Origin: Burkholderia mayonis
GTDB taxonomy: Bacteria; Pseudomonadota; Gammaproteobacteria; Burkholderiales; Burkholderiaceae
Assembly (NCBI RefSeq): GCF_001523745.2
Contig: NZ_CP013386.1
Coordinates: 3,286,001 to 3,350,000 of the forward strand
Direction of reading: 5' to 3'
Length of the DNA: 64,000 nucleotides
The notes under the pieces were generated by a model. That model saw only the letters and a list, made by a program, of their open reading frames with translations, was not told the DNA's origin and did not search any database. The translations under genes and the position numbers were made by a program. Below are positions 1-10,301 of the stretch, piece by piece. Positions within the stretch are counted from its first letter, which is position 1. The number at the start of each line of letters is the position of its first letter.

Positions 1-1497
1 GCCGATCAGCACCATCTTCGGGAACGCGTTGCGCTTGCTCTTCGTCGCGTAGCCGACCGCGCGCAGGTAGCGCTCGTCGAGGTGCTCGAGGCCGGCGAGA
101 ATCGCGCCGCCCTGCCTCGACGTCTCGAACAGGTAGTCCTTGATCTCGACGATGCTCGGAATCGCCTCGCGCGCCTGGCCGAAGAATTCGAGGCAGACGG
201 TGCGCGTATGCGCGGGCATCTTGTGCAGCACCCAGCGCGCGGACGTGATGAGCCCGTCGCAGCCTTCCTTCTGCACGCCCGGCAGCCCCGCGAGGAACTT
301 GTCGGTCACGTCCTTGCCGAGGCCTTCCTTGCGGAAGCGCCGGCCTTCGATGTCGAGCGTCTCGGCGCGCAAGAGTTTCTCGCCCGGCGCGCGCGCGCCG
401 TCGAACCACTTGAGCTCGAAGCGCGCGACCGGGATGTCGTGGATCTTGCCGAGGTTGTGCTCGACGCGCGTGACTTCGAGCCAGTTGCCTTCCGGATCGA
501 CCATCCGCCACCACGCGAGATTGTCGAGCGCGGTGCCCCACAGCACCGCCTTCTTGCCGCCCGCGTTCATCGCGACGTTGCCGCCGATGCACGATGCGTC
601 GAGCGACGTCGGATCGACCGCGAACACGTAGCCGGCCGCCTCGGCCGCCTCGGTCACGCGGCGCGTGACGACGCCCGCGCCGGAGAAGATCGTCGGCACC
701 TTGTGCGCGACGCCCGGCAGCTCGGTCAGTTCGACCGCGCCCAGCTGCTCGAGCTTCTCGGTGTTGATGACGGCCGAGAACGGCGTGAGCGGCACCGCGC
801 CGCCCGTGTAGCCCGTGCCGCCGCCGCGCGGGATCACGGTCAGGCCGAGCTCGAAGCAGGCCTTCACGAGGCCCGCGATTTCCGCTTCGTTGTCGGGCGT
901 CAGCACGACGAACGGATATTCGACGCGCCAGTCGGTCGCGTCCGTCACGTGCGACACGCGCGCGAGGCCGTCGAAGCGGATGTTGTCCTTTTGCGTGCAG
1001 CGGCCGAGCACCTTCGTCGCGCGGCGGCGCAGTTCCGCCATCTTTTCGAATTCCTGCGCGAACTCGTCGACCGCGCGATGCGCGGCCGTCGCGAGCATCT
1101 CGACGCGCGCGGCGCGCTCGCGGCCCGCCACGTCGCCGTGCTCCGACAGATCGGCGCGGCGGCGCTTCTCGATCTCGGACAGCCGATGGTTCAGCGCCTC
1201 GATCAGGAGCGCGCGGCGCTTCGGATTGTCGAGCAGATCGTCCTGCAGATACGGATTGCGGCGCACCACCCAGATGTCGCCCAGCACTTCGTACAACATC
1301 CGCGCCGACCGGCCGGTGCGGCGCTCGGCGCGCAGCTCGTCGAGCGCGGTCCAGGCTTCGTGGCCGAGCAGCCGGATCACGATCTCGCGATCGGAGAACG
1401 ATGTGTAGTTGTAGGGAATTTCGCGCAGGCGCGGAGCGGGGTCGGCGGCAACGGCGGCTGCCGCGCCGTGCGGATCGAAAACTTGCGGTGCGTTCAT
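1..1497 (-). CDS. FAD/FMN-binding oxidoreductase, N-terminal part (cut by window edge)
   Basis: The visible 499 residues are the N-terminal part of a large flavoprotein oxidase/dehydrogenase of the FAD-linked oxidase (glycolate/D-lactate dehydrogenase-like) superfamily. A PCMH-type FAD-binding signature is clear: [20 protein letters not shown], followed by [19 protein letters not shown]. An N-terminal extension of about 170 residues precedes it, as in the long DUF3683-type oxidases of Burkholderia. Those proteins usually continue into an iron-sulfur (CCG-type) half, which would lie left of base 1. The ATG at 1495-1497 ([11 protein letters not shown]) is the first plausible start; no strong ribosome site is visible. 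The frame is open to base 1, so the 3' end is missing because of the window. The substrate cannot be read from this part; a 2-hydroxyacid is the family default. Confidence 0.8.
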   Translation of the reverse strand, partial: MNAPQVFDPHGAAAAVAADPAPRLREIPYNYTSFSDREIVIRLLGHEAWTALDELRAERRTGRSARMLYEVLGDIWVVRRNPYLQDDLLDNPKRRALLIEALNHRLSEIEKRRRADLSEHGDVAGRERAARVEMLATAAHRAVDEFAQEFEKMAELRRRATKVLGRCTQKDNIRFDGLARVSHVTDATDWRVEYPFVVLTPDNEAEIAGLVKACFELGLTVIPRGGGTGYTGGAVPLTPFSAVINTEKLEQLGAVELTELPGVAHKVPTIFSGAGVVTRRVTEAAEAAGYVFAVDPTSLDASCIGGNVAMNAGGKKAVLWGTALDNLAWWRMVDPEGNWLEVTRVEHNLGKIHDIPVARFELKWFDGARAPGEKLLRAETLDIEGRRFRKEGLGKDVTDKFLAGLPGVQKEGCDGLITSARWVLHKMPAHTRTVCLEFFGQAREAIPSIVEIKDYLFETSRQGGAILAGLEHLDERYLRAVGYATKSKRNAFPKMVLIG

Positions 1498-2102
1498 GTT
1501 CGGACGATTCGGAGGCCGGCGCGCGGCGAAGGAGCGCGAAACCGGCAGGCGCGTGGTGCGCGATTTTGGGGAAATCTTCTGTTACCAGGCACGTGACTGC
1601 TTTGCACGGGACCGGAGTGCGCTGCATGGGACCGGCGTAAGTGCTGAAGCATTAACTCCGGTCGACAAAGCGCTGAAGCGCGACTCCGGATCGACACGAC
1701 CTGGCGGCGCTCGGTACCGTCAACACGATCGCGCGCGGCGCGCGTGCCGTTCCGCCGCCGGACATGCTGCGCGCGGCGACGGCTTCAAAGCGACGATCCA
1801 AGACTGCCTTTGCATCTTCCGATCCTTGATTCAAAACGAAATTCTAACCCAGGTTGGACGAACGCGTTAATCGTCGACGCGGCAGTCGAATGGGCCGTCG
1901 GATCGGCTGCGGCGACCGACTGGCGGGCGTTTGCGGCCGGCCGCGCCGCGCGGCGCGCTCGTCTTTCAGTACCCCGACGGCGGTCGGACCGACTTCGATT
2001 CGCCGTCCGGACGGTCGGTAACCATTCGGTTAAGGTCGAAACGGCGAGGGTTGGCGCTATCATTGCCCTTTTCCGCCGCATCCACGCTTTTCGCCCCCTC
2101 TC
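1498..2102. other. Intergenic region between the FAD oxidase and ilvA
   Basis: A 605-base divergent spacer with no convincing gene. It contains a perfect 9-base inverted repeat, GACCGGAGT at 1610-1618 and ACTCCGGTC at 1655-1663, inside a patch of imperfect direct repeats around GGGACCGG. Promoters of both flanking genes must lie here, but I could not place a convincing -35/-10 pair. Confidence 0.5.
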
Positions 2103-3626
2103 ATGGCTTCCCACGATTATCTGAAGAAAATCCTGACCGCCCGGGTATACGACGTCGCGCTCGAAACCGAGCTCGAACGCGCGCGCAACCTGTCCGCGCG
2201 GCTGCACAACGACGTCTATCTGAAGCGCGAGGACAACCAGCCGGTGTTCTCGTTCAAGCTGCGCGGCGCGTACAACAAGATGGCGCACATCCCGGCCGAC
2301 GCGCTCGCGCGCGGCGTGATCACCGCGTCGGCGGGCAACCACGCGCAGGGCGTCGCGTTCTCGGCCGCACGAATGAACGTGAAGGCGGTGATCGTCGTGC
2401 CGGTGACGACGCCGCAGGTGAAGGTCGATGCGGTGCGCACGCACGGCGGCCCGACCGTCGAGGTGATCCAGGCGGGCGAATCGTACAGCGACGCCTATGC
2501 GCACGCGGTGAAGGTGCAGGCCGAGCGCGGCCTCACGTTCGTCCATCCGTTCGACGATCCTTACGTGATCGCGGGCCAGGGCACGGTCGCGATGGAGATC
2601 CTGCGCCAGCATCAGGGGCCGATCCATGCGATCTTCGTGCCGATCGGCGGCGGCGGGCTCGCGGCGGGCATCGCAGCATACGTGAAGGCGGTGCGCCCCG
2701 AGATCAAGGTGATCGGCGTGCAGACGGACGATTCTTGCGCGATGAAGCGCTCGCTCGCGGCGGGCAAGCGCGTCGAGCTGCCCGAGGTCGGCCTCTTCTC
2801 CGACGGCACTGCGGTGAAGCTCGTCGGCGAAGAGACGTTCCGGCTCTGCACCGCGTATCTCGACGATGTCGTGACGGTCGACACCGACGCGCTCTGCGCG
2901 GCGATCAAGGATGTGTTCCAGGACACGCGCAGCGTGCTCGAACCGGCCGGCTCGCTCGCGGTCGCGGGCGCGAAACTGTATGCGGAGCGCGAAGGCATCG
3001 AGGGCGAGACGCTCGTCGCGATCACGTCCGGCGCGAACATGAACTTCGACCGGATGCGCTTCGTCGCCGAGCGCGCGGAAGTGGGCGAAGCGCGCGAGGC
3101 GGTATTCGCGGTGACGATCCCCGAGGAGCGCGGCAGCTTCAGGCGCTTCTGCTCGCTCGTCGGCGAGCGCAACGTGACCGAGTTCAACTACCGGATCGCC
3201 GACGCGCAATCGGCGCACATCTTCGTCGGCGTGCAGATCAAGCGGCGCGACGAATCCGACGAGATCTCGCGCACCTTCGCCGCGCACGGCTTCACGACCG
3301 TCGATCTGTCCGGCGACGAGCTGTCGAAGCAGCACATCCGCTACATGGTCGGCGGCCGCTCGCCGCTCGCGCACGACGAGCGGCTGTTCCGCTTCGAATT
3401 CCCCGAACGGCCGGGCGCGCTGATGAAGTTCCTGTCGTCGATGGCGCCCGACTGGAACATCAGCCTGTTCCATTACCGGAATCAGGGCGCCGACTACAGC
3501 TCGATCCTCGTCGGCCTGCAGGTGCCGCAGGCGGACCACGCGGAGTTCGACCGCTTCCTCGCGGCGCTCGGCTATCCGTTCTGGGAAGAAAGCGACAATC
3601 CCGCGTATCGTCTCTTCCTGTCGTAA
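2103..3626 (+). CDS. ilvA: Threonine dehydratase (threonine ammonia-lyase), biosynthetic
   Basis: PLP-dependent enzyme converting L-threonine to 2-oxobutanoate and ammonia, the first committed step of isoleucine synthesis; cytosolic. At 507 residues it has the usual biosynthetic length. The PLP lysine is K52 in [12 protein letters not shown], and the phosphate-binding glycine loop is [10 protein letters not shown] near residues 178-187. Residues from about 325 form the two ACT-like regulatory repeats that bind isoleucine and valine in this family ([20 protein letters not shown], then [18 protein letters not shown]). Catabolic threonine dehydratases lack this double regulatory part, so the biosynthetic assignment is firm. 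queF follows 19 bases downstream, so the two are probably co-transcribed although their pathways are unrelated. Confidence 0.97.
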   Translation: MASHDYLKKILTARVYDVALETELERARNLSARLHNDVYLKREDNQPVFSFKLRGAYNKMAHIPADALARGVITASAGNHAQGVAFSAARMNVKAVIVVPVTTPQVKVDAVRTHGGPTVEVIQAGESYSDAYAHAVKVQAERGLTFVHPFDDPYVIAGQGTVAMEILRQHQGPIHAIFVPIGGGGLAAGIAAYVKAVRPEIKVIGVQTDDSCAMKRSLAAGKRVELPEVGLFSDGTAVKLVGEETFRLCTAYLDDVVTVDTDALCAAIKDVFQDTRSVLEPAGSLAVAGAKLYAEREGIEGETLVAITSGANMNFDRMRFVAERAEVGEAREAVFAVTIPEERGSFRRFCSLVGERNVTEFNYRIADAQSAHIFVGVQIKRRDESDEISRTFAAHGFTTVDLSGDELSKQHIRYMVGGRSPLAHDERLFRFEFPERPGALMKFLSSMAPDWNISLFHYRNQGADYSSILVGLQVPQADHAEFDRFLAALGYPFWEESDNPAYRLFLS

Positions 3627-3645
3627 TCCGGAATCCACATACGAT

Positions 3646-4470
3646 ATGAACCCCGAACACTCCCCGCTCGGCAAGACGACCGTCTACTCGGGCGCCTACG
3701 ACGCGTCGCTCCTGTTTCCGATTCCGCGCGCGGGCGCGCGCGAACAGATCGGCATCGGCACGCAGTTGCCGTTCTTCGGCACCGACATCTGGAACGCGTA
3801 CGAGCTGTCGTGGCTCAACGCACGCGGCAAGCCGCAAGTCGCGATCGCGACGTTCTACGTGCCGGCCGAATCGCCGAACATCGTCGAATCGAAGTCGTTC
3901 AAGCTGTATCTCGGTTCGTTCGCGCAGACCGCGTTCGAATCGGCCGACGCGGTGCGCGACACGCTCAAGCGCGACGTGTCCGCCGCGTGCGGCGCGAATG
4001 CGACGGTGCGCCTGTCGACGCCCACCGAGTTCCGCAAGCTGCGGATGGAGGAACTCGACGGGCTGTCGCTCGATCGCCTCGATCTCGAAGCCGATGTCTA
4101 CGAACCCGATCCGTCGTTCCTCACCGCATCGCACGAAGAAGCGCCCGTCGAGGAAACGCTCGTGACTGATCTGCTCAAATCGAACTGCCCGGTGACGGGC
4201 CAGCCCGACTGGGGCAGCGTGCAGATCCACTATGTCGGCGCGCCGATCGATCATGCGGGCCTGTTGCGCTACATCATCTCGTTTCGCAATCACACGGGCT
4301 TTCATGAGCAGTGCGTCGAGCGGATCTTCATCGACATCCTGCGCGCGTGCAAGCCGGTGAAGCTCGCCGTCTACGCGCGCTACACGCGCCGCGGCGGGCT
4401 CGACATCAATCCGTTCCGCACGAACTACAACCAGCCGATGCCGGACAACGCGCGAACTGCGCGGCAGTGA
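3646..4470 (+). CDS. queF: NADPH-dependent 7-cyano-7-deazaguanine reductase
   Basis: Reduces preQ0 to preQ1 in queuosine tRNA modification. The 274 residues match the long, two-domain (E. coli-like) QueF type rather than the short form. The catalytic cysteine is C181 in [14 protein letters not shown]; the D of that motif is the conserved general acid. FHEQCVERI near residue 223 supplies the substrate-binding His-Glu. The N-terminal half carries the QueF-type [10 protein letters not shown] and [12 protein letters not shown] segments. The gene lies just after ilvA and ends before a strong terminator. Confidence 0.97.
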   Translation: MNPEHSPLGKTTVYSGAYDASLLFPIPRAGAREQIGIGTQLPFFGTDIWNAYELSWLNARGKPQVAIATFYVPAESPNIVESKSFKLYLGSFAQTAFESADAVRDTLKRDVSAACGANATVRLSTPTEFRKLRMEELDGLSLDRLDLEADVYEPDPSFLTASHEEAPVEETLVTDLLKSNCPVTGQPDWGSVQIHYVGAPIDHAGLLRYIISFRNHTGFHEQCVERIFIDILRACKPVKLAVYARYTRRGGLDINPFRTNYNQPMPDNARTARQ

Positions 4471-4552
4471 CGCCCGCGGTGCGGAAGCCGTTCGGCGCCG
4501 CGCGGCCGGTACCGGCACCCTGCGATCCGCTCGCCGGTTCGTTTGCCCAAGA

Positions 4553-4582
4553 AAAACGGGGCCCCGCTCGGGACCCCGTTTT
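4553..4582. terminator. Bidirectional intrinsic terminator between queF and the RidA gene
   Basis: The arms AAAACGGGG (4553-4561) and CCCCGTTTT (4574-4582) are perfectly complementary, with a further short CCC/GGG pairing inside. A-run and T-run flank both sides, so it can end transcription from the queF side and from the convergent RidA gene. Confidence 0.85.
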
Positions 4583-4609
4583 CCGTTTACCGGCCGCGCT
4601 CGCCGCGCG

Positions 4610-4996
4610 TCACTTCGCCGGCGCCTTGTACGCGATGCAGTCGACTTCGACCTTGCAGTCGATCACCATGCTCGACTGCACGCACGCGCGCGCGGGCGGA
4701 TGCTCGCCGAAGTACGAGATGAAGACCTTGTTGAACGACGCGAAGTCACGCGCGTCGTCGAGCCACACGCCGCAGCGCACGACGTGCTCGAGACCGTAGC
4801 CCGCTTCCTTCAGGATCGCGATCACGTTCTCGATCGCCTGCTTCGACTGCGTGACGATCCCGCCCTCGACGACCTCGCCGCTCACCATCGGCGTCTGGCC
4901 GGACACGTAAAGCCACCCGTCCGCCTCGACCGCACGCGCGAACGGCATCACCTGACCGCCCGTGCCCTTCGCTTCGCCCACGCCATATCGCTTCAT
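4610..4996 (-). CDS. RidA family enamine/imine deaminase
   Basis: A 128-residue RidA/YjgF/UK114-family protein. Family members hydrolyse reactive enamine/imine intermediates left by PLP enzymes, giving 2-oxo acids and ammonia, and act as small cytosolic trimers. Family features are the N-terminal PFARAVEADGWLYVSGQ strand, the conserved arginine in PPARACVQ, and the final VEVDCIAY segment. It is the last gene of a leftward operon after the D-aminoacylase, with a 126-base gap, and lies near a D-amino-acid deaminase. This suggests it clears the 2-aminoacrylate-type intermediates that the deaminase would release. It may be a specialised paralogue rather than the housekeeping RidA. Confidence 0.9.
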   Translation of the reverse strand: MKRYGVGEAKGTGGQVMPFARAVEADGWLYVSGQTPMVSGEVVEGGIVTQSKQAIENVIAILKEAGYGLEHVVRCGVWLDDARDFASFNKVFISYFGEHPPARACVQSSMVIDCKVEVDCIAYKAPAK

Positions 4997-5122
4997 CGTT
5001 TCACTCCTTCGTTTCGTTTGCCAACACGCGCCGCCTGCGCGATGCAGGCGACGCGCGACGATCGGTCGCCGGCGCGCGCGTCGAACGGCCCGCGCGCGCC
5101 GAAATCCGTCAATCGAGAATGC

Positions 5123-6604
5123 TCAGAACGCATCGTCCGCCGTCGCCGCAGCGCGCTCGCCGCGCGCGACGAAGCGGCCCGCGCGCTCGCCCGTCGGCTC
5201 GCCGTCGCGATACGACAGCACGCCGTTCACCCACACAGCCTCGATTCCGTGCGCGGGCTGCTGCGGCTTGTCGAACGTCGCGGCGTCGCGCACCCGCTCG
5301 GCGTCGAACAGCACGAGATCCGCGTGATAGCCGACCCGCACCTCGCCGCGCTGCGCGAGCCCGAAGCGCCGCGCGGATAGCGACGTCATCTTGCGCACCG
5401 CCTCTTCGAGCGGAATCAGCCGCTCGTCACGCGCGTAGTGGCCGAGCACGCGCGGGAACGCGCCCCAGAGACGCGGATGCGGCAGCGGATCGTTCGGCAG
5501 GCCGTCGGAGCCGACCATCGTCGCCGGATGCGACAGGATCCGGCGCACGTCGTCCTCCGACATGTTGTGATAGACGGCGCCCGCCGGTTGCAGGCGGCGC
5601 GCCGCGTCCTGCTCCGGGACGCCCCATTCGGCCGCGATCGCCTTCAACAGCTTGCCCGCCATCTCCGGATGCGGATTGGACCATGTGATCGTGATGTCGA
5701 TGTCGCCCGTCGCCTGCTTGACGTCGAGCGTCGACGAGCTGCGGCTGTACGGATAGCAGTCGCAGCCGACGGGCTGGAGCCGCCGCGCGCCTTCGAGCGA
5801 CGCGAGCACTTCGGCGCTGCGTCCCCAGTTCGACGGCCCCGCGCACTTCAGATGCGAGATCACGACGGGCACGCGCGCGTGTCGGCCGACGCGATATGCC
5901 TCGTCCATCGCATCGAGGATCGCGTCGAACTCGGTGCGCATGTGCGTCGTGTAGACGGCGCCCGCGTTCGCGAGCGGCTCGGCGAGCGCCATCACTTCTT
6001 CGGCCGGCGCGGCGAACGCCGAGCCGTACGCGAGCCCGGAGCTCAGGCCGAGCGCGCCGTGCGCGAGCGCTTCTTCGAGCTGCGCGCGCATCGCGGCGAT
6101 TTCGGCGTCGGTCGCCGCGCGGTCGAGCCGGTCCATCTGGTTGTTGCGCAGCGCGGTATGGCCGACGAGCGCCGCGACGTTGACGGCCGGCTTCGCCGCG
6201 TCGACCGCGTCGACGTACGCGGCGAACGTCGGATAGCGGAACGCCGCGCGGGCGCCGAGCAGGTTCATCGGATCAGGCGGATCGCCTTTCAGCGCGACGG
6301 GCGACGCGCTGATCCCGCAGTTGCCGACGATCACCGTCGTCACGCCCTGCGAGATCTTCGGCAGCATCTGCGGCGCGTCGATCACGTGCGTGTCGTCGTG
6401 CGTGTGCACGTCGACGAAGCCGGGCGCAAGCGCCCGGCCGTTCGCCTCGATCACCTGGTCCGCGAGCCAGTTCGTCAGATTGCCGATCGCGACGATCCGG
6501 TCGCCGCGGATCGCGACGTCGCGCTCGACGCTAGGCGCGCCCGTGCCGTCGTACAACTGGGCGCCGACGATCAGCGTATCGGCTGCTTCGGGATGCGAGT
6601 GCAT
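5123..6604 (-). CDS. D-aminoacylase (N-acyl-D-amino-acid deacylase)
   Basis: A 493-residue amidohydrolase-superfamily enzyme that cleaves N-acyl-D-amino acids to a carboxylate and free D-amino acid. Metal-binding motif VDVHTHDDTHVID lies near residue 60. GNCGIS, HMRTEFD and VISHLKCAG follow in the family order, and MVGSDGLPND with PHPRLWGAFPRVL marks the C-terminal catalytic part, before a LVLFD beta-sandwich ending. No signal peptide is visible, so it is probably cytosolic. The start is one base past the stop of the RpiR gene, indicating tight operon coupling. With the RidA gene and the divergent deaminase it forms a D-amino-acid salvage set. Confidence 0.93.
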   Translation of the reverse strand: MHSHPEAADTLIVGAQLYDGTGAPSVERDVAIRGDRIVAIGNLTNWLADQVIEANGRALAPGFVDVHTHDDTHVIDAPQMLPKISQGVTTVIVGNCGISASPVALKGDPPDPMNLLGARAAFRYPTFAAYVDAVDAAKPAVNVAALVGHTALRNNQMDRLDRAATDAEIAAMRAQLEEALAHGALGLSSGLAYGSAFAAPAEEVMALAEPLANAGAVYTTHMRTEFDAILDAMDEAYRVGRHARVPVVISHLKCAGPSNWGRSAEVLASLEGARRLQPVGCDCYPYSRSSSTLDVKQATGDIDITITWSNPHPEMAGKLLKAIAAEWGVPEQDAARRLQPAGAVYHNMSEDDVRRILSHPATMVGSDGLPNDPLPHPRLWGAFPRVLGHYARDERLIPLEEAVRKMTSLSARRFGLAQRGEVRVGYHADLVLFDAERVRDAATFDKPQQPAHGIEAVWVNGVLSYRDGEPTGERAGRFVARGERAAATADDAF

Positions 6605-6605
6605 G

Positions 6606-7499
6606 TCAGTCTCCTAACGGTTGGCGGTCGCCGCCGCCGCGGTGCATGTCGAGCGCGTGCTTCATCCGGCGCAGCCGCTCGCGGCAGTCGTCGCCGAGCC
6701 GCAGCGCGACCTCGGTGACGAGCACGTCGAGCGCCATCAGCATCGCATAACGCGATGTCGACGGCTTGAAGATGAAATCGGTTTCGAACGCGACGACGGG
6801 AATCAGGTGGTCGGCGAGCTGCGCGAGCGGCGACGCCGGCGCGGTGATCGCGATGAGCGTCGCGCCATAGCGCTTCGCGAGCGAGCAGCTTTCGAGCTGC
6901 TCGGGGACGCGCCCCGTCACCGACAATGCGACGACGACGCAGCCGGGCGTCGCCGTGCTCGCGACCATCCGCTGCAGCAGCGCATCCTGATACGTCGCGA
7001 CCGGCCGGCCGAAGCGCACGAGCCGAAAGCGCAGCTCGTCGGCGAGCGCGGTCGAGCCGCCGCCCTGCCCGTACACGTAGATCATGTTCGCGGCGGCGAG
7101 CGCGGCGGCCGGCTCGCCGAACGACGTCTGGCGCAGCAGCCGGTGGTTGTGCTCGAGCGCGATCTGCACATCCTCGTACACGCGCGCGACGGGCGTCTCG
7201 TCGCGCTGCGCATCGGCTGCGGCCGGGGTCAGAAAGCGCTGGCCGACGGCCGCCGCCTGCGCGAGCCGCAGCTTCAGCTCGCGCACGTCGCGGCAGCCGA
7301 CCGCCTTCGCGAAGCGCGTGACGGTCGCGACGCTCACGTCCGCCTGCGCGGCGAGCGCGCTGATGCTCGCGTGCGTGGCGCGGGTCAGATCGCCGAGGAT
7401 CAGCGCGGCGACCTTGCGTTCGGCGCCGCGAAGCTCGGGCGCGCACTCGGCGATCCGGGCGACGATGTCGAAGGCGGGCGGCTCGGTGGACGGAGTCAT
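6606..7499 (-). CDS. MurR/RpiR family transcriptional regulator
   Basis: 297 residues with an N-terminal RpiR helix-turn-helix (ISALAAQADVSVATVTRFAK, about residues 43-62) and a C-terminal SIS sugar-isomerase fold (about 125-265: IYVYGQGGGSTALADEL and CVVVALSVTGRVPEQL). SIS domains of this family usually sense phosphosugars; here the neighbours suggest a ligand tied to N-acyl-D-amino acids. It heads the leftward operon with the D-aminoacylase and is divergent from the deaminase, the typical position for a local regulator of both units. Confidence 0.9.
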   Translation of the reverse strand: MTPSTEPPAFDIVARIAECAPELRGAERKVAALILGDLTRATHASISALAAQADVSVATVTRFAKAVGCRDVRELKLRLAQAAAVGQRFLTPAAADAQRDETPVARVYEDVQIALEHNHRLLRQTSFGEPAAALAAANMIYVYGQGGGSTALADELRFRLVRFGRPVATYQDALLQRMVASTATPGCVVVALSVTGRVPEQLESCSLAKRYGATLIAITAPASPLAQLADHLIPVVAFETDFIFKPSTSRYAMLMALDVLVTEVALRLGDDCRERLRRMKHALDMHRGGGDRQPLGD

Positions 7500-7538
7500 C
7501 GGCGACGGCTAGCAGGGACGGCCGGCGCGAACCGGCTT

Positions 7539-7551
7539 GTTAATAAATAAC
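7539..7551. promoter_or_regulatory. Possible RpiR operator in the divergent promoter region
   Basis: The AT-rich spacer between the regulator (start 7499) and the deaminase (start 7632) contains GTTAATAAATAAC, a GTTA/TAAC inverted repeat, in otherwise GC-rich DNA. Its position suits an operator controlling both directions. This is inference from symmetry and location only. Confidence 0.3.
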
Positions 7552-7631
7552 ATTACCGCAGCGATGCTACTTTCTGTACTATCGCGAAGTCAACTTTGCA
7601 TCAATATATATGGACGATGGAGCGAGATGAG

Positions 7632-8912
7632 ATGAAAGTTACAAACTATCAGGAAGCGACGATCGATCCGTTCGGCAAGGGTCTCGGCAACGTACCGAGC
7701 GCGAGCGTGCCGCTATCGGACGCAGCCCGCCTCGAATGGAATCTGCTCGCCGAGGACGTGAGCCTGCCCGCTGCCGTGCTGTACGCGGACCGGATCGAGC
7801 ACAACCTGAAGTGGATGCAGGCGTTCGTCGCCGAATACGGCGTGAAGCTCGCGCCGCACGGCAAGACGACGATGGCGCCGCAGTTGTTCCGCCGCCAGCT
7901 CGAGACGGGCGCGTGGGGCATCACGCTCGCCACCGCGCATCAGGTGCGCGCCGCGTATCACGGCGGCGTGCGGCGCGTGCTGCTCGCGAACCAGCTCGTC
8001 GGCCGGCACAACATGGCGATGATCGCCGAACTGCTGACCGACCCCGATTTCGAGTTCTTCTGCCTCGTCGATTCGGTCGACGGCGTCGAGCAGCTCGGCC
8101 GCTTCTTCGGCGCGGCGAGGAAGCCGCTCAACGTGCTGCTCGAGCTCGGCGTGCCGGGCGGCCGCACCGGCGTGCGCGACGACGCGCAGCGCGACGCGGT
8201 GCTCGCCGCGATCGAGCGTCACGCGGGCGTGCTGAAGCTCGCGGGCATCGAGCTGTACGAAGGCGTGCTGAAGGAGGAAGGCGAGATCCGCGCGTTCCTG
8301 CGGCGCGCGGTGACGCTCGTGCACGCGCTCGCGGCGGCCGGCCGCTTCGCGCGCACGCCGGCGCTGCTGTCGGGCGCGGGCTCCGCGTGGTACGACGTCG
8401 TCGCCGACGAGTTCGCGCAGGCGTCGGACGCCGGCGTGATCGACGTCGTGCTGCGTCCCGGCTGCTATCTGACGCACGACGTCGGCATCTACAAGAAGGC
8501 GCAGACCGACATCTTCGCGCGCAACCCGATCGCGCAAAAGATGGGCGAGGGCCTGTTGCCCGCGCTGCAGCTTTGGGCGTACGTGCAGTCGATTCCGGAG
8601 CCGGAGCGCGCGATCGTCGCGCTCGGCAAGCGCGACTCGGCGTTCGACGCGGGCCTGCCCGAGCCGGCGCGCCACTTCCGCCCGAGCGCGGGCGGGCTGC
8701 CGCGCGACATCGCTCCGGGCGAAGGCTGGGAAGTGACCGGGCTGATGGATCAGCACGCGTACCTGAAAATCCCGGCGGGCGCGGACCTGAAGGTCGGCGA
8801 CATGGTGTCGTTCGACATCTCGCACCCGTGCCTCACGTTCGACAAGTGGCGGCAGCTGCTCGTCGTCGATCCGCAGTACCGCGTGACCGAAGTGATCGAA
8901 ACGTACTTCTGA
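7632..8912 (+). CDS. D-amino-acid deaminase/aldolase of the DSD1 (alanine-racemase-like fold) family
   Basis: A 426-residue PLP enzyme of the D-threonine aldolase / D-serine deaminase (DSD1) family. The N-terminal TIM-barrel carries the PLP lysine in [14 protein letters not shown]; the C-terminal DSD1 domain ends with [20 protein letters not shown], whose His and Cys fit the metal site of this family. The ATG at 7632 is preceded by GGAG at 7619-7622; an upstream in-frame ATG at 7620 is less well placed. Predicted reaction: D-amino acid (probably D-Ser/D-Thr type) to 2-oxo acid plus ammonia. Divergent from the RpiR/D-aminoacylase/RidA operon, it supplies the expected next catabolic step. Confidence 0.85.
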   Translation: MKVTNYQEATIDPFGKGLGNVPSASVPLSDAARLEWNLLAEDVSLPAAVLYADRIEHNLKWMQAFVAEYGVKLAPHGKTTMAPQLFRRQLETGAWGITLATAHQVRAAYHGGVRRVLLANQLVGRHNMAMIAELLTDPDFEFFCLVDSVDGVEQLGRFFGAARKPLNVLLELGVPGGRTGVRDDAQRDAVLAAIERHAGVLKLAGIELYEGVLKEEGEIRAFLRRAVTLVHALAAAGRFARTPALLSGAGSAWYDVVADEFAQASDAGVIDVVLRPGCYLTHDVGIYKKAQTDIFARNPIAQKMGEGLLPALQLWAYVQSIPEPERAIVALGKRDSAFDAGLPEPARHFRPSAGGLPRDIAPGEGWEVTGLMDQHAYLKIPAGADLKVGDMVSFDISHPCLTFDKWRQLLVVDPQYRVTEVIETYF

Positions 8913-8936
8913 CGCCGACGCGAATCTCTGGCGGGC

Positions 8937-8962
8937 GCAAGGGCGGCGGCTGTCGCCCTTGC
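8937..8962 (+). terminator. Stem-loop after the deaminase gene
   Basis: GCAAGGGCG (8937-8945) pairs perfectly with CGCCCTTGC (8954-8962) across an 8-base loop, 25 bases after the stop codon. No T-run follows, so it may be Rho-assisted or an mRNA-stabilising hairpin. Confidence 0.45.
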
Positions 8963-9156
8963 GGGGCGGCGCAGCGCGCGCCGCGCCGCCGCTTCCGCGC
9001 TTCGCTGCGGCCTCTTGCCTTTGCGACAAGCTCGCGCCTCGCATCATCGCGTGCGCTTTACGTCCGCTTCACGCGCGCGTCATCTGCGCCGCGGCGGGCC
9101 GGGGTACACTGCCCGTTCGTCCTGGATCATCCGCTGTTGTTCAACAGGAGAACACC

Positions 9157-9738
9157 ATGGCAGCAAAGAAGATTCTGTTCCTGACCGGCGACTTCGCCGA
9201 AGACTACGAGACGATGGTGCCGTTCCAGGCGCTGCTCGCAATCGGCCATCACGTCGATGCCGTATGTCCCGGCAAGCGCGCGGGCGACAAGGTGAAGACG
9301 GCGATTCACGATTTCGAAGGCGACCAGACCTACACCGAGAAACCCGGCCACCAGTTCACGCTGAACGCGACATTCGACGACGTCGACGCGACCGGCTACG
9401 ACGCGCTCGCGATCGCGGGCGGCCGCGCGCCCGAATATCTGCGTCTCGACCCGAAAGTGATCGCGCTCGTGCGCGCGTTCGCCGAAGCGAAGAAGCCGAT
9501 TGCGGCGATCTGTCACGCCGCGCAATTGCTCGCGGCAGCCGACGTGATCCGTGGCAAGCGAATCTCCGCTTACCCGGCGTGTGCGCCGGAAGTGCGGCTC
9601 GCGGGCGGCGAATACGCGGACATCCCGGTCGACGCCGCCGTCACCGACGCGCCGTTCGTCACGGCGCCCGCATGGCCCGCGCATCCGGCGTGGCTGTCGC
9701 AATTCCTCGCGCTGCTCGGCACGCGCATCGAGCTCTGA
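9157..9738 (+). CDS. DJ-1/PfpI family protein
   Basis: 193 residues with the flavodoxin-like DJ-1/PfpI fold. The nucleophile elbow is [10 protein letters not shown] (about residue 114), with the reactive cysteine, and a [12 protein letters not shown] segment near residue 16 supplies the acidic partner. Members act as deglycases/glyoxalases, chaperone-like stress proteins or amidases; the sequence does not decide between these. An AGGAG ribosome site sits at 9146-9150. It is monocistronic, with a 244-base spacer upstream. Confidence 0.9.
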   Translation: MAAKKILFLTGDFAEDYETMVPFQALLAIGHHVDAVCPGKRAGDKVKTAIHDFEGDQTYTEKPGHQFTLNATFDDVDATGYDALAIAGGRAPEYLRLDPKVIALVRAFAEAKKPIAAICHAAQLLAAADVIRGKRISAYPACAPEVRLAGGEYADIPVDAAVTDAPFVTAPAWPAHPAWLSQFLALLGTRIEL

Positions 9739-9787
9739 GCCGCCGCGCGCGCCGGCACGCGACGCGCCCCACGCGCGCGCCTCGCGC

Positions 9788-10246
9788 TCAGCGCGGCGCG
9801 GCCTTCGTCTGCGCCGCGCCGCCCGCCTCGGCGACGCGCGCCTCCAGCATCGTCAACGCGCCGGACAGCGCGTTGAGTGCATCGTCCGGCAGCGACGCCA
9901 TCGTGTCGTGCAGGAACGCGTTGCGGCGCGGCAGGCATGCTTCGAACGCCGCGCGTCCGGCCGGCGTCAGCTTCACGTTCGTCACGCGGTTGTCGCGCGA
10001 ATCGGCTTCGCGGTCGATCCAGCCGAGCGTCTCGAGCGTCTTCAACTGGCGCGTGAGCGCGCCCGGATCGACGCGCAGCAGTTCGACGAGCCGCTTCTGC
10101 GACGACGCGCCGCCGTGCTGCTCGAGCGCGACCATGATGCGCCAACGCGGCAGCGGCTGCCCGACGTGCGCCTCGAACGCGGCCATGAACGCGCGGTATG
10201 TGCGTCCGAACTGCTGCAAGATCGCGATGCGGTCCTGTTCTTCCAT
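9788..10246 (-). CDS. MarR family transcriptional regulator
   Basis: 152 residues with a winged helix-turn-helix: QKRLVELLRVDPGALTRQLK is the recognition region and ADSRDNRVTNVKLTPAGRA is the conserved wing with the DxRxxR-type signature. ATG at 10244-10246 gives MEEQDRIAIL; longer in-frame starts would run into the transporter gene. It lies 55 bases downstream of, and in operon with, an EmrB-type drug transporter, the usual pairing in which MarR represses its own efflux operon. Confidence 0.92.
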   Translation of the reverse strand: MEEQDRIAILQQFGRTYRAFMAAFEAHVGQPLPRWRIMVALEQHGGASSQKRLVELLRVDPGALTRQLKTLETLGWIDREADSRDNRVTNVKLTPAGRAAFEACLPRRNAFLHDTMASLPDDALNALSGALTMLEARVAEAGGAAQTKAAPR

Positions 10247-10301
10247 GCGCTGACTTCGGCTCCGTAACTGACTGACTTGGATGACGTGAGCAAACGCCCG
10301 C

